A program made the position numbers and the translations under genes. A DNA stretch of 64,000 nt from Streptomyces sp. CA-278952 (lineage in GTDB: Bacteria > Actinomycetota > Actinomycetes > Streptomycetales > Streptomycetaceae), in the NCBI RefSeq assembly GCF_028747205.1, contig NZ_CP112880.1:6200001-6264000 (forward strand). The letters are read 5' to 3'. Shown here piece after piece: positions 1-6,817 of this stretch (positions are counted from its first letter, which is position 1; every line of letters starts with the position of its first letter). Below the pieces are notes generated by a model. It was not told the DNA's origin. It ran no database searches and saw nothing but the letters and a program-made list of their open reading frames with translations.

Positions 1-139
1 CCAGCAGCAGCGCGTCGTCGACCAGCAGGGCCGTCGCGGCCCGCGCCCACGGGCCGCGGGCCGAGGCGCAGGCGGCGCAGGGACAGGAGGGGCGAGGCAG
101 CCCGTCGGGGGCTCCGGTGCCGAGCAGAGTCAGTTCCAC
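1..139 (-). CDS. MBL-fold hydrolase / adenosylcobinamide kinase family protein, N-terminal fragment (cut by window start)
   Basis: Only the first 46 codons are inside the window, reading leftwards off the edge. The start is a GTG at 139, preceded by GGGAGG at a good distance. The opening residues VELTLLGTGAPDGLPRPSCP, followed by a CAAC motif and then ATALLVDDALLL, look like the N-terminus of the Streptomyces proteins that join a metallo-beta-lactamase-like domain to a CobU-type adenosylcobinamide kinase. That match is from memory. The metal-binding HxHxDH motif and any P-loop would lie outside the window, so the catalytic role cannot be judged here. It is divergent from the small gene at 218. 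Confidence 0.6.
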   Translation of the reverse strand, partial: MELTLLGTGAPDGLPRPSCPCAACASARGPWARAATALLVDDALLL

Positions 140-217
140 ACCTTGATCCTCCCGTGTCCCCGCGCGAGGTGCGCGTCCGGCTACGCTTCGGGAAGCAACG
201 TGACCCAGGAGGCTGGC

Positions 218-427
218 ATGGCGTGGACGTGGCGGTTCGAGAAGTCCGACGGTACGGAGACGGAGCCGGCGCTGCAGCCGGAGGAGTTCACCACCCAGGG
301 CGACGCGGAGTCCTGGATCGGTGAGTTCTGGAAGGAGCTCCTGGAGGGCGGCGCCGCACAGGTGACGCTCTTCGAGGACGCCACCAAGATCTACGGCCCG
401 ATGAGCCTGGAGGCCGACAGCTCCTGA
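218..427 (+). CDS. Small conserved hypothetical protein (69 aa)
   Basis: A 69-residue protein starting MAWTWRFEKSDGTE. The ATG at 218 is chosen over an in-frame upstream start at 143 because CCCAGGAGG stands 6 nt before it and the frame upstream overlaps the divergent gene's leader. The sequence is acidic, rich in Trp, Phe and Glu, with no signal peptide or membrane segment and no catalytic motif. It resembles small soluble proteins found next to the HtrA-type protease in other Streptomyces (recall only). Function unknown. It converges on the protease gene at 502-1590, with a short GC-rich inverted repeat (GGGAAGGGCGGTACGGG and its complement, about 450-487) between them as a likely shared terminator. 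Confidence 0.75.
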   Translation: MAWTWRFEKSDGTETEPALQPEEFTTQGDAESWIGEFWKELLEGGAAQVTLFEDATKIYGPMSLEADSS

Positions 428-449
428 GGTTCGGCCGACAGTCGACAGC

Positions 450-487
450 GGGAAGGGCGGTACGGGTCTCCCGTACCGCCCTTCCCG
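450..487. terminator. Bidirectional intergenic hairpin between the 69-aa gene and the protease gene
   Basis: The sequence CGGGAAGGGCGGTACGGG is followed by its reverse complement CCCGTACCGCCCTTCCCG with only 2 nt between them, so it folds into a long GC-rich stem. It lies between two convergent genes and is the natural termination site for both. There is no clear T-tract, as is common for Streptomyces terminators. Confidence 0.6.
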
Positions 488-501
488 CTGCCGGAGGAGG
501 C

Positions 502-1590
502 TCAGATCTCCCCGAGCGTGACCTCCGCCGTCCGGCTGTCGCCGTCGCGCGTGTACGTCACGCTCACCTTCTGGCCCGGCTTGTCGCCCGCCAGCGCCTC
601 GGAGAGCGAGGTGATCGTGGTGACCTCGCTGTCCTCGATCTTCGTGATGGTGTCCCCGGGCCTCAGCCCCGCGTCGTCCGCCGCGCCGCCCCGCTCCACG
701 CTGACCAGCGCCACCCCGGCGGGCCGGTAGCTGTCGTCGACGACCGTGCGGCCCGTGATGTTCAGCGCGGCCCGGCCCGAATCGGTGACCTTGCCGTCCT
801 TGATGATCTGGTCGGCGACCGTCCTCACCATCGAGACGGGGATCGCGAAGCCGATGCCCGGAGCCGCGCTGTCGCCCATCTGCGGGTCGGTCGCCGCGAG
901 GGTCGGAATGCCGATCACCTGGCTGTCGAGGTTGACGAGCGCCCCGCCGCTGTTGCCGGGGTTGATCGCCGCGGACGTCTGCACCATGTTGGCGATCGTC
1001 GCGCCCGTGCCGCCGCCCGCCCGGCTCTCGCTCACGGTCCGGCCGAGTGCCGAGACGATGCCCTGGGTGACGCTGCTGGACAGGCCGAGCGGCGAGCCCA
1101 TCGCCAGCACGATCTGCCCCACCTCGACCTTTTCCGCGTCGCCGAACTTCGCGGGCTTCAGCCCGTCCGGCACCTCGTCGAGCTTGATCACGGCCAGGTC
1201 CTGCTCCGGGTAGGAGGAGACCAGCGAGGCGCTCAGCACCGCCTCCCCGGTGGCGACGCTGACCTTGAACGTCTTCTCGTCGCCGACCACATGGGCGTTG
1301 GTGACGATGTGCCCCCTGTCGTCGTAGACGACCCCGGAACCGAGGCCTTCCGAGGCGTCGATCTGCACCACCGACGGCAGTACGTCGTTGATGACGTCCT
1401 GGTAGGCGTTCTCCAGGTCGTCGGGGGCGCGTTCCACCGCCCCCTGCGCCGTACCGGACGCACTGGCTTCGGGGGCGGGAGCCGCCGGACTCGTACCGGA
1501 GCAGCCGCCTGCCAGGGCGATGGCGCAGACGGCCGCGGACAGGGGAAGCAGCAGCCTGCGCGCCCGGCTGCGGGAGGGGGATACGTCCAT
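502..1590 (-). CDS. S1C-family HtrA/DegP-like serine protease lipoprotein with PDZ domain
   Basis: A 362-residue secreted protease. The N-terminus has basic residues, a hydrophobic core (about 13-28) and a lipobox ending LAGGC, so Cys30 is the probable lipidation site and the protein should sit outside the membrane. The trypsin-like triad is complete: His100 in IVTNAHVV, Asp131 in EQDLAVIKLD and Ser214 in NPGNSGGALV. A C-terminal PDZ domain (about 275-360) carries the typical GLRPGDTITKI segment. HtrA lipoproteins degrade or hold misfolded envelope proteins. The ATG at 1590 places the signal peptide at the N-terminus; longer in-frame starts run into the neighbouring methyltransferase. The Shine-Dalgarno sequence is weak. 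The nearby pspA and two-component genes also suggest envelope stress. Confidence 0.9.
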   Translation of the reverse strand: MDVSPSRSRARRLLLPLSAAVCAIALAGGCSGTSPAAPAPEASASGTAQGAVERAPDDLENAYQDVINDVLPSVVQIDASEGLGSGVVYDDRGHIVTNAHVVGDEKTFKVSVATGEAVLSASLVSSYPEQDLAVIKLDEVPDGLKPAKFGDAEKVEVGQIVLAMGSPLGLSSSVTQGIVSALGRTVSESRAGGGTGATIANMVQTSAAINPGNSGGALVNLDSQVIGIPTLAATDPQMGDSAAPGIGFAIPVSMVRTVADQIIKDGKVTDSGRAALNITGRTVVDDSYRPAGVALVSVERGGAADDAGLRPGDTITKIEDSEVTTITSLSEALAGDKPGQKVSVTYTRDGDSRTAEVTLGEI

Positions 1591-1666
1591 ATCCGGAGTC
1601 TGGGGCCCGCCCCGCCCGGGTGCCCGAACTGATGAGCCGAACGGGCCCACCCGCGTGATGTCCGCG

Positions 1667-2461
1667 TCAGCCGCGCACGCCGCACAGATGCAGCAGCGCC
1701 GCCACACCCCGGTAGGGGTCGGTCCGCCCGGCCCGGTCCTCCAGGGACAGGGCCCGCTCCAGCTCCTCGGCCGGCAGCTCCGTCCCGTCCGCCACGTTGT
1801 CCGTGAAGACCCGCACGCCGTACCAGGCGTGCAGCGGCGCGGCGATCCCCGCGAGCGTGGCCCGCAGCGCGTCGAGCCGGTCGGCCCGCACGGTGAGGCC
1901 GAGGCGGTTGGTGTACGTGGCGGTGTCGAAGGCGGTCAGGGCCGCGCCGAAGTCGCCGGCGAGCCCCGGGCGCATCGCGAGCGCGTCCGCGTTCCGCACG
2001 AGCAGGGAGAGCAGCCCGCCGGGGGCCAGCATCCGGGCGAGCCCGGCCAGCATCGGGTCCGGCTCCTCGACGTACATCAGGACGCCGTGGCACAGCACCA
2101 CGTCGAAGCTGCCGGGCAGGAAGTGCACGCCGGTGTCCCGGCCGTCGCCCTCGATGAGCCTGACCCGCTCCCGGATGCCCTCGGGCTCGGTCGCCAGGGA
2201 CTCACGGGCCGCCGTCAGCATCGCGGCGTCCGACTCCAGGCCGGTCACCGAGTGACCGGCCCGCGCCAGGCGCAGGGCCTGGGTGCCCTGGCCCATGCCG
2301 ACGTCGAGGACGCGCAGCCGCTGCCCCACCGGGAACCGCCCGGCTATCTGCTCGTCCAGCTGCCGCGCGACGAGCTCCTGGCGGACCCGGTTGCGTACGC
2401 CGCCGAGACCTGCCAGCCACGCCGAGGAGACCCCGGTGAAGCCGGAGGCCTCCGTGCTCAG
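1667..2461 (-). CDS. Class I SAM-dependent methyltransferase
   Basis: About 264 residues. The SAM-binding motif I is VLDVGMGQGTQALRLA (about 51-66), followed by an acidic motif II residue in VTGLESDAAML and a typical motif IV/post-I DVVLCHGVLMYVEEPD. This resembles SmtA/CmoM-type methyltransferases acting on small molecules or tRNA; the substrate cannot be deduced. No ATG, GTG or TTG exists near the expected N-terminus. The best start is a CTG at 2461 that overlaps the TGA of the upstream gene (CTGA) and has GGAGAG 5 nt upstream. The next ATG upstream (2728) would add 89 residues read through the coding region of the DUF3043 gene. Translational coupling to that gene is likely. Confidence 0.8.
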   Translation of the reverse strand: MSTEASGFTGVSSAWLAGLGGVRNRVRQELVARQLDEQIAGRFPVGQRLRVLDVGMGQGTQALRLARAGHSVTGLESDAAMLTAARESLATEPEGIRERVRLIEGDGRDTGVHFLPGSFDVVLCHGVLMYVEEPDPMLAGLARMLAPGGLLSLLVRNADALAMRPGLAGDFGAALTAFDTATYTNRLGLTVRADRLDALRATLAGIAAPLHAWYGVRVFTDNVADGTELPAEELERALSLEDRAGRTDPYRGVAALLHLCGVRG

Positions 2462-3057
2462 GGCCGCTCTCCGCGCTTGACCTGCGGCTTCGGAAGCCGC
2501 AGTCGGCGCATCTGGAGCGTGCGCATCAGGCCGTACGCCACGGCTCCGCGCTTCGGCGTGTCCGGGAAGCGCTCGCGCAGCTGCTTCTTCAGACGCATCG
2601 AGATACCGATCGAGTCGATCACGATCAGGATGATCACGCCGAGCCAGAGCAGCAACGAGATGCTCTGGATGTTCTGCACCTGGATCACGCTGAGGATCAG
2701 GATGATCACGGCGAGCGGCAGGAACCACTCGGCGATGCAGAAGCGCGAGTCCACGTAATCGCGGACGAAGCGCCTGACCGGCCCCTTGTCGCGGACCGGG
2801 AGGTAGCGCTCGTCGCCCGAGGCGAGCGCCTCGCGCTGCCGGGCCAGGTCGGTGCGCCGCGCTTCGCGCTGGCGCTTCATGGCCGCCTTGCGATCGGTCG
2901 GCGCACTGGACGCGGCGCGACGGCGCTGCGTCTGGGCCTCGCTGCGCTTGGGGGTGGGGCGACCCTTGGGAGCCTGCGGGTCGCGGGGCTGCTGGGAGAG
3001 GTCCGCCGTCACCTTGTCGGTGGGGGCCTTCTCTGTCTTGGCACGGCTACGGAACAC
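2458..3057 (-). CDS. DUF3043 family membrane protein
   Basis: A 199-residue protein with a long basic, Lys/Arg/Gln-rich N-terminal half (1-100) and two hydrophobic segments (about 111-128 and 134-152), followed by a short basic tail. This arrangement matches the actinobacterial DUF3043 family of unknown function. The start chosen is GTG at 3057 (VFRSRAKTEK), which matches family N-termini from memory; the Shine-Dalgarno sequence there is poor and an in-frame TTG lies three codons upstream. The last codons overlap the methyltransferase start by 4 nt, so the two are probably one transcript. It is divergent from pspA, with 307 nt between them. Confidence 0.8.
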   Translation of the reverse strand: MFRSRAKTEKAPTDKVTADLSQQPRDPQAPKGRPTPKRSEAQTQRRRAASSAPTDRKAAMKRQREARRTDLARQREALASGDERYLPVRDKGPVRRFVRDYVDSRFCIAEWFLPLAVIILILSVIQVQNIQSISLLLWLGVIILIVIDSIGISMRLKKQLRERFPDTPKRGAVAYGLMRTLQMRRLRLPKPQVKRGERP

Positions 3058-3364
3058 AAAACCCAAGGGTACGGGGTCGGCGCGCGGGCCCGGAGACCCG
3101 GGCGGGAACGATCCGGCAACGGACGGCGTCCCCACCGGTGTCCCGACGGGGCGATACGGGTGTCAACCGCCCGTTCCCGCGCCCGTCACCAGAATGTCCC
3201 GATGCCTCACCTACACCCTGGGCGGGAGTGTTCACGGGGCGTACTCGTCCTTGGGGAGGAGCACATCGACGCCCGAACAGTGCGGTAATAGAGACAGGGC
3301 CCGTACTGTGGGTTCTATCGGGAGTGCTGGAGTCCAGTCCGTCAGAAGGGGGCGCGCGAAGCCC
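3058..3364. other. Intergenic region between the DUF3043 gene and pspA
   Basis: A divergent promoter region of 307 nt. No convincing ORF or repeat was seen. A TACTGT hexamer at 3304-3309 could be a -10 element for pspA, but no good -35 element was found at the usual spacing. Stress-sigma or extracytoplasmic-factor promoters could be here and would not be recognised by eye. Confidence 0.4.
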
Positions 3365-4162
3365 ATGAGCGGTGTCATGAAGCGTATGGGGATGCTCTTC
3401 CGCGCGAAGGCAAACAAGGCCCTTGACCGGGCCGAGGATCCGCGCGAGACCCTCGACTACTCGTACCAGAAGCAGCTGGAGCTGCTTCAGAAGGTGCGCC
3501 GCGGCGTCGCCGACGTGGCGACGTCCCGCAAGCGCCTGGAGCTGCAGCTGAACCAGCTGCAGGGCCAGTCGTCCAAGCTGGAGGACCAGGGCCGCAAGGC
3601 GCTGGCGCTGGGCCGCGAGGACCTGGCGCGCGAAGCGCTGTCCCGGCGCGCGGCCCTCCAGCAGCAGGTCACCGACCTGGAGACGCAGCACACGACGCTG
3701 CAGGGCGAGGAGGAGAAGCTCACCCTCGCGGCCCAGCGCCTCCAGGCCAAGGTCGACGCCTTCCGCACGAAGAAGGAGACCATCAAGGCCACCTACACGG
3801 CGGCCCAGGCCCAGACCCGGATCGGTGAGGCCTTCTCCGGCATCTCCGAGGAGATGGGCGATGTGGGTCTCGCGATCCAGCGGGCCGAGGACAAGACGCA
3901 GCAGCTCCAGGCGCGGGCCGGCGCCATCGACGAACTGCTCGCCTCCGGCGCCCTGGACGACCCGACCGGCACGGCGAAGGACGACATCGCCGCCGAGCTG
4001 GACCGGATCTCCGGCGGCACCGATGTGGAGCTGGAGCTGCAGCGCATGAAGGCCGAGCTGGCCGGCGGCTCCTCGTCCTCGCAGCAGGCCATCGAGGGCG
4101 GCGCGCAGGACAGTGCGCCGCAGTCGCAGCAGTCGTCCCCGCACAAGTTCGACAAGCAGTAA
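3365..4162 (+). CDS. pspA: PspA/IM30 (Vipp1) family envelope-stress protein
   Basis: A 265-residue protein that is almost wholly coiled coil (about 25-220), with the diagnostic start SGVMKRMGMLFRAKANKALDRAEDP and many Gln/Glu/Leu heptads. PspA/IM30 proteins bind the inner face of stressed membranes through an N-terminal amphipathic helix and help maintain the proton motive force. The Gln/Ser-rich C-terminal tail is a flexible linker. The start at 3365 has AGAAGGGGG about 12 nt upstream; the second ATG at 3377 is an alternative. The pspAA gene follows after 9 nt, which supports an operon. Confidence 0.92.
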   Translation: MSGVMKRMGMLFRAKANKALDRAEDPRETLDYSYQKQLELLQKVRRGVADVATSRKRLELQLNQLQGQSSKLEDQGRKALALGREDLAREALSRRAALQQQVTDLETQHTTLQGEEEKLTLAAQRLQAKVDAFRTKKETIKATYTAAQAQTRIGEAFSGISEEMGDVGLAIQRAEDKTQQLQARAGAIDELLASGALDDPTGTAKDDIAAELDRISGGTDVELELQRMKAELAGGSSSSQQAIEGGAQDSAPQSQQSSPHKFDKQ

Positions 4163-4171
4163 GGCAGCGTC

Positions 4172-4450
4172 ATGATCGTACGGATCATGGGGGAGGGCCA
4201 GGTCAAGCTGGCCGACAGTCACTTCGTCGAACTGAACGAGCTCGACGATGTCCTGCTCAAGGAGATGGAGAGCGGCGACGGCCCCGGCTTTCGCACGACC
4301 CTCCACGCGCTCCTGGACAAGGTGCGCGAGCTCGGCACTCCGCTGCCGGACGACTCCCTGGAGCCGTCCGAGCTGATCCTGCCGGCGCCCGACGCCACCC
4401 TCGAAGACGTCACCGCCATGCTCAGCGACGGCGGGCTCATCCCCAACTGA
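4172..4450 (+). CDS. pspAA: PspA-associated protein PspAA
   Basis: A 92-residue acidic protein (MIVRIMGEGQVKLADSHFVE...) that matches the PspAA family, small proteins encoded immediately after pspA in actinobacteria and archaea. It starts with a compact beta-rich half (VRIMGEGQVKL) and ends with a helical, Asp/Leu-rich half. No catalytic residues are apparent. Its position 9 nt after the pspA stop indicates co-transcription and a joint membrane-stress role, probably as a PspA partner or regulator; that role is inferred. Confidence 0.8.
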   Translation: MIVRIMGEGQVKLADSHFVELNELDDVLLKEMESGDGPGFRTTLHALLDKVRELGTPLPDDSLEPSELILPAPDATLEDVTAMLSDGGLIPN

Positions 4451-4616
4451 ATCCACGGGCCGGCCCCGGCGGGCCCGTGGATCGCCGCACCAGCACCAGC
4501 ACCCCGCACCCTGCCCCGCGCCCGGTCCGCCGGACGCGGGGCAGCGGTGCTCCGGGGCCGCCCCTCCCCGTGGAAGGCTCCCGTCCCCGAGCGGGGGCCG
4601 CGTACCGTAGCTGGAC

Positions 4617-5900
4617 GTGACCACCCTCTCGTCCGGCTTCGCGCGCGCCCGCCGCTGGCTCCGGGACCATCCCCTCGCGTTCGACGCTGCCCTCGCCCTC
4701 GGCTCCCTCGTCGCGATGATCTGCGGCTCGTTCGCGGACCCGGGCACCGGACACGGGCCGACCTTCGGCACCCGCACCCCCGAGCTGTTCAGCGTGCTCC
4801 TGATGGTCCTCGCCGCCGTGGCCCTGGTCCTGCGGCGACGGCGTCCGATGGCCGTGCTCGCCGCCACCGGGGCCCTCTCGGCCACCGAGTACATCTTGAT
4901 GGACCCGCCCGCCCCGGTCGTCATGAGCACGGTCATCGCCCTCTACACCGTCGCCTCGCGCACCGACCGCCCCACCACCTGGCGGGTCGGGCTGCTGACC
5001 ATGGGGGCGCTCACGGCGGCCTCCACGGTCTTCGGCTCAACGCCCTGGTACAGCCAGGAGAACCTCGGCGTGTTCGCCTGGACCGGGATGGCCGGGGCCG
5101 CCGGGGACGCCGTACGCAGCAGACGCGCGTTCGTCGACGCCATCCGGGAACGCGCCGAGCGGGCCGAGCGCACCCGCGAGGAGGAGGCCCGCCGCCGGGT
5201 CGCCGAGGAGCGGCTGCGGATCGCGCGGGACCTCCACGACGTCGTCGCCCACCACATCGCCCTGGTCAACGTCCAGGCCGGGGTCGCCGCCCACGTCATG
5301 GACAAGCGCCCGGACCAGGCCAAGGAAGCGCTCGCCCACGTCCGCGACGCCAGCCGCTCCGCGCTCAACGAACTCCGGGTCACCGTCGGCCTCCTGCGCC
5401 AGCAGGGCGACCCCGAGGCGCCCACCGAACCGGCCCCCGGGCTCGCCGTCCTCGGCGCACTGGTCGACACCTTCCGCAACGCCGGGCTCCCCGTCGAGGT
5501 GGCCGGCTCCGACCACGGGAACCGGCTGCCCGCCGCCGTCGACCTGGCCGCCTACCGGGTCATCCAGGAGGCCCTGACCAACGTCCGCAAGCACGCGGGC
5601 GCCGGGGCCAGGGCCGAGGTGAGCGTCGTCCGGGTGGGCGCCACCGCCGAGGTCACCGTGCTCGACAACGGCCGGGGGTGCGCCGCCCGACGGCCCGGAG
5701 CCGGAGCCGACGACGACCTGGACAGCGGCGGTCACGGCCTGGTCGGCATGCGCGAACGCGTCACCGCCCTCGGCGGCGCCCTCACCGCGGGTCCTCGGTA
5801 CGGCGGCGGATTCCGGGTCCATGCGATCCTTCCGGTCGAGGCCCGCAAGGGTGAACCGGAGCGGCCGGGCACAGCGGGCGGAACGAGGCTCTGCCGATGA
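4617..5900 (+). CDS. Two-component sensor histidine kinase, HisKA_3 (NarL/DesK) type
   Basis: A 427-residue membrane kinase. Four or five hydrophobic segments occupy about residues 20-160 with very short loops, so the input signal is probably sensed within or at the membrane. A helical linker rich in Glu/Arg (165-200) leads into the HisKA_3 motif RIARDLHDVVAHHI, with His207 as phospho-acceptor. The HATPase_c domain shows the N-box QEALTNVRKHAG and a G-box in GGHGLVGMRERV. The GTG start at 4617 has only a weak ribosome site. Its stop overlaps the response regulator ATG (ATGA), so the pair is translationally coupled. The signal is unknown; its location next to pspA suggests envelope state. Confidence 0.9.
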   Translation: MTTLSSGFARARRWLRDHPLAFDAALALGSLVAMICGSFADPGTGHGPTFGTRTPELFSVLLMVLAAVALVLRRRRPMAVLAATGALSATEYILMDPPAPVVMSTVIALYTVASRTDRPTTWRVGLLTMGALTAASTVFGSTPWYSQENLGVFAWTGMAGAAGDAVRSRRAFVDAIRERAERAERTREEEARRRVAEERLRIARDLHDVVAHHIALVNVQAGVAAHVMDKRPDQAKEALAHVRDASRSALNELRVTVGLLRQQGDPEAPTEPAPGLAVLGALVDTFRNAGLPVEVAGSDHGNRLPAAVDLAAYRVIQEALTNVRKHAGAGARAEVSVVRVGATAEVTVLDNGRGCAARRPGAGADDDLDSGGHGLVGMRERVTALGGALTAGPRYGGGFRVHAILPVEARKGEPERPGTAGGTRLCR

Positions 5901-6631
5901 CCCAGCCGACCCCGGCACCGGAACCGACGACGGTGCCGCAGCAGGCTCCCATCAAGGTGCTCCTCGCCGACGACCAGGCGCTGCTGCGCAGCGCGTTCCG
6001 GGTGCTGGTGGACTCCGAGCCGGACATGGAAGTGGTCGGCGAGGCCGCCGACGGGGCCGAGGCCGTCGAGCTGGCCCGCGCCACGGGCGCCGACGTGGTG
6101 CTCATGGACATCCGGATGCCGGGCACCGACGGACTCGCCGCCACCCGCATGATCAGCGCCGACCCGGAGCTGTCCGCGGTGCGGGTGGTCATGCTCACCA
6201 CCTTCGAGGTCGACGAGTACGTGGTCCAGTCGCTGCGCGCCGGAGCCTCCGGCTTCCTCGGGAAGGGCGCGGAGCCGGAGGAGCTCCTCAACGCCATCCG
6301 GATCGCCGCGGCCGGCGAGGCGCTGCTCTCGCCCGCCGCGACCAAGGGGCTCATCGCCACGTTCCTGGCCCAGGGCGGCAGCTCGGGGGAGGGACCGGAC
6401 AGCGCGGAGTACGCGGAGCGGCTGGCGGCGCTCACCGGCCGCGAACGCGAGGTGCTGGTGCAGGTCGCGGGCGGCCACTCCAACGACCAGATCGCCGAGC
6501 GGCTCGCGGTCAGCCCGCTCACCGTCAAGACCCATGTGAACCGGGCGATGGCGAAGCTGGGAGCCCGGGACCGGGCCCAATTGGTGGTAATCGCCTACGA
6601 ATCGGGCCTGGTGCGTCCCCGAGCGGAGTGA
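5897..6631 (+). CDS. NarL/FixJ-family response regulator
   Basis: A 244-residue regulator. The receiver domain (about 19-135) has the acidic pair Asp25-Asp26, phospho-acceptor Asp71 in VVLMDIRMPG, and Lys123 in GFLGKGAEPEEL. The C-terminal LuxR-type HTH begins with LTGREREVLVQVAGG and contains SNDQIAERLAVSPLTVKTH. It is coupled to the kinase gene by a 4-nt ATGA overlap and is surely its cognate partner. The downstream RND pump gene, 186 nt away in the same direction, is a plausible target or operon member; that link is inferred from position. Confidence 0.93.
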   Translation: MTQPTPAPEPTTVPQQAPIKVLLADDQALLRSAFRVLVDSEPDMEVVGEAADGAEAVELARATGADVVLMDIRMPGTDGLAATRMISADPELSAVRVVMLTTFEVDEYVVQSLRAGASGFLGKGAEPEELLNAIRIAAAGEALLSPAATKGLIATFLAQGGSSGEGPDSAEYAERLAALTGREREVLVQVAGGHSNDQIAERLAVSPLTVKTHVNRAMAKLGARDRAQLVVIAYESGLVRPRAE

Positions 6632-6709
6632 CCGGGGGAGTTTCGGCGTACTGCGGCGTACTCCACCTGCGGTATGCGCGGCATAAGAAAGCAGCCCGGG
6701 GGGCGACGT

Positions 6710-6739
6710 TTGGGCGGCGCGGAGCGGAGATCGTAGGAC
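6710..6739 (+). promoter_or_regulatory. Possible vegetative-type promoter before the RND pump gene
   Basis: TTGGGC (6710-6715) and TAGGAC (6734-6739) are separated by 18 nt, a fair match to Streptomyces HrdB-type promoters. The pump start codon is about 80 nt downstream. The match is modest and the pump could instead be read from the upstream two-component promoter. Confidence 0.35.
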
Positions 6740-6817
6740 TGGGCTGGAGGTGTAGGTCCCTGACGCTTTCCCCCTCCCCGCCCTCTGCCGCGTACGCCAC
6801 AGAAGAGAGACCCACCC

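Noticed and set aside
3304..3309. TACTGT as pspA -10 element
   Set aside because: No suitable -35 was found at 16-19 nt, so no promoter feature was called.
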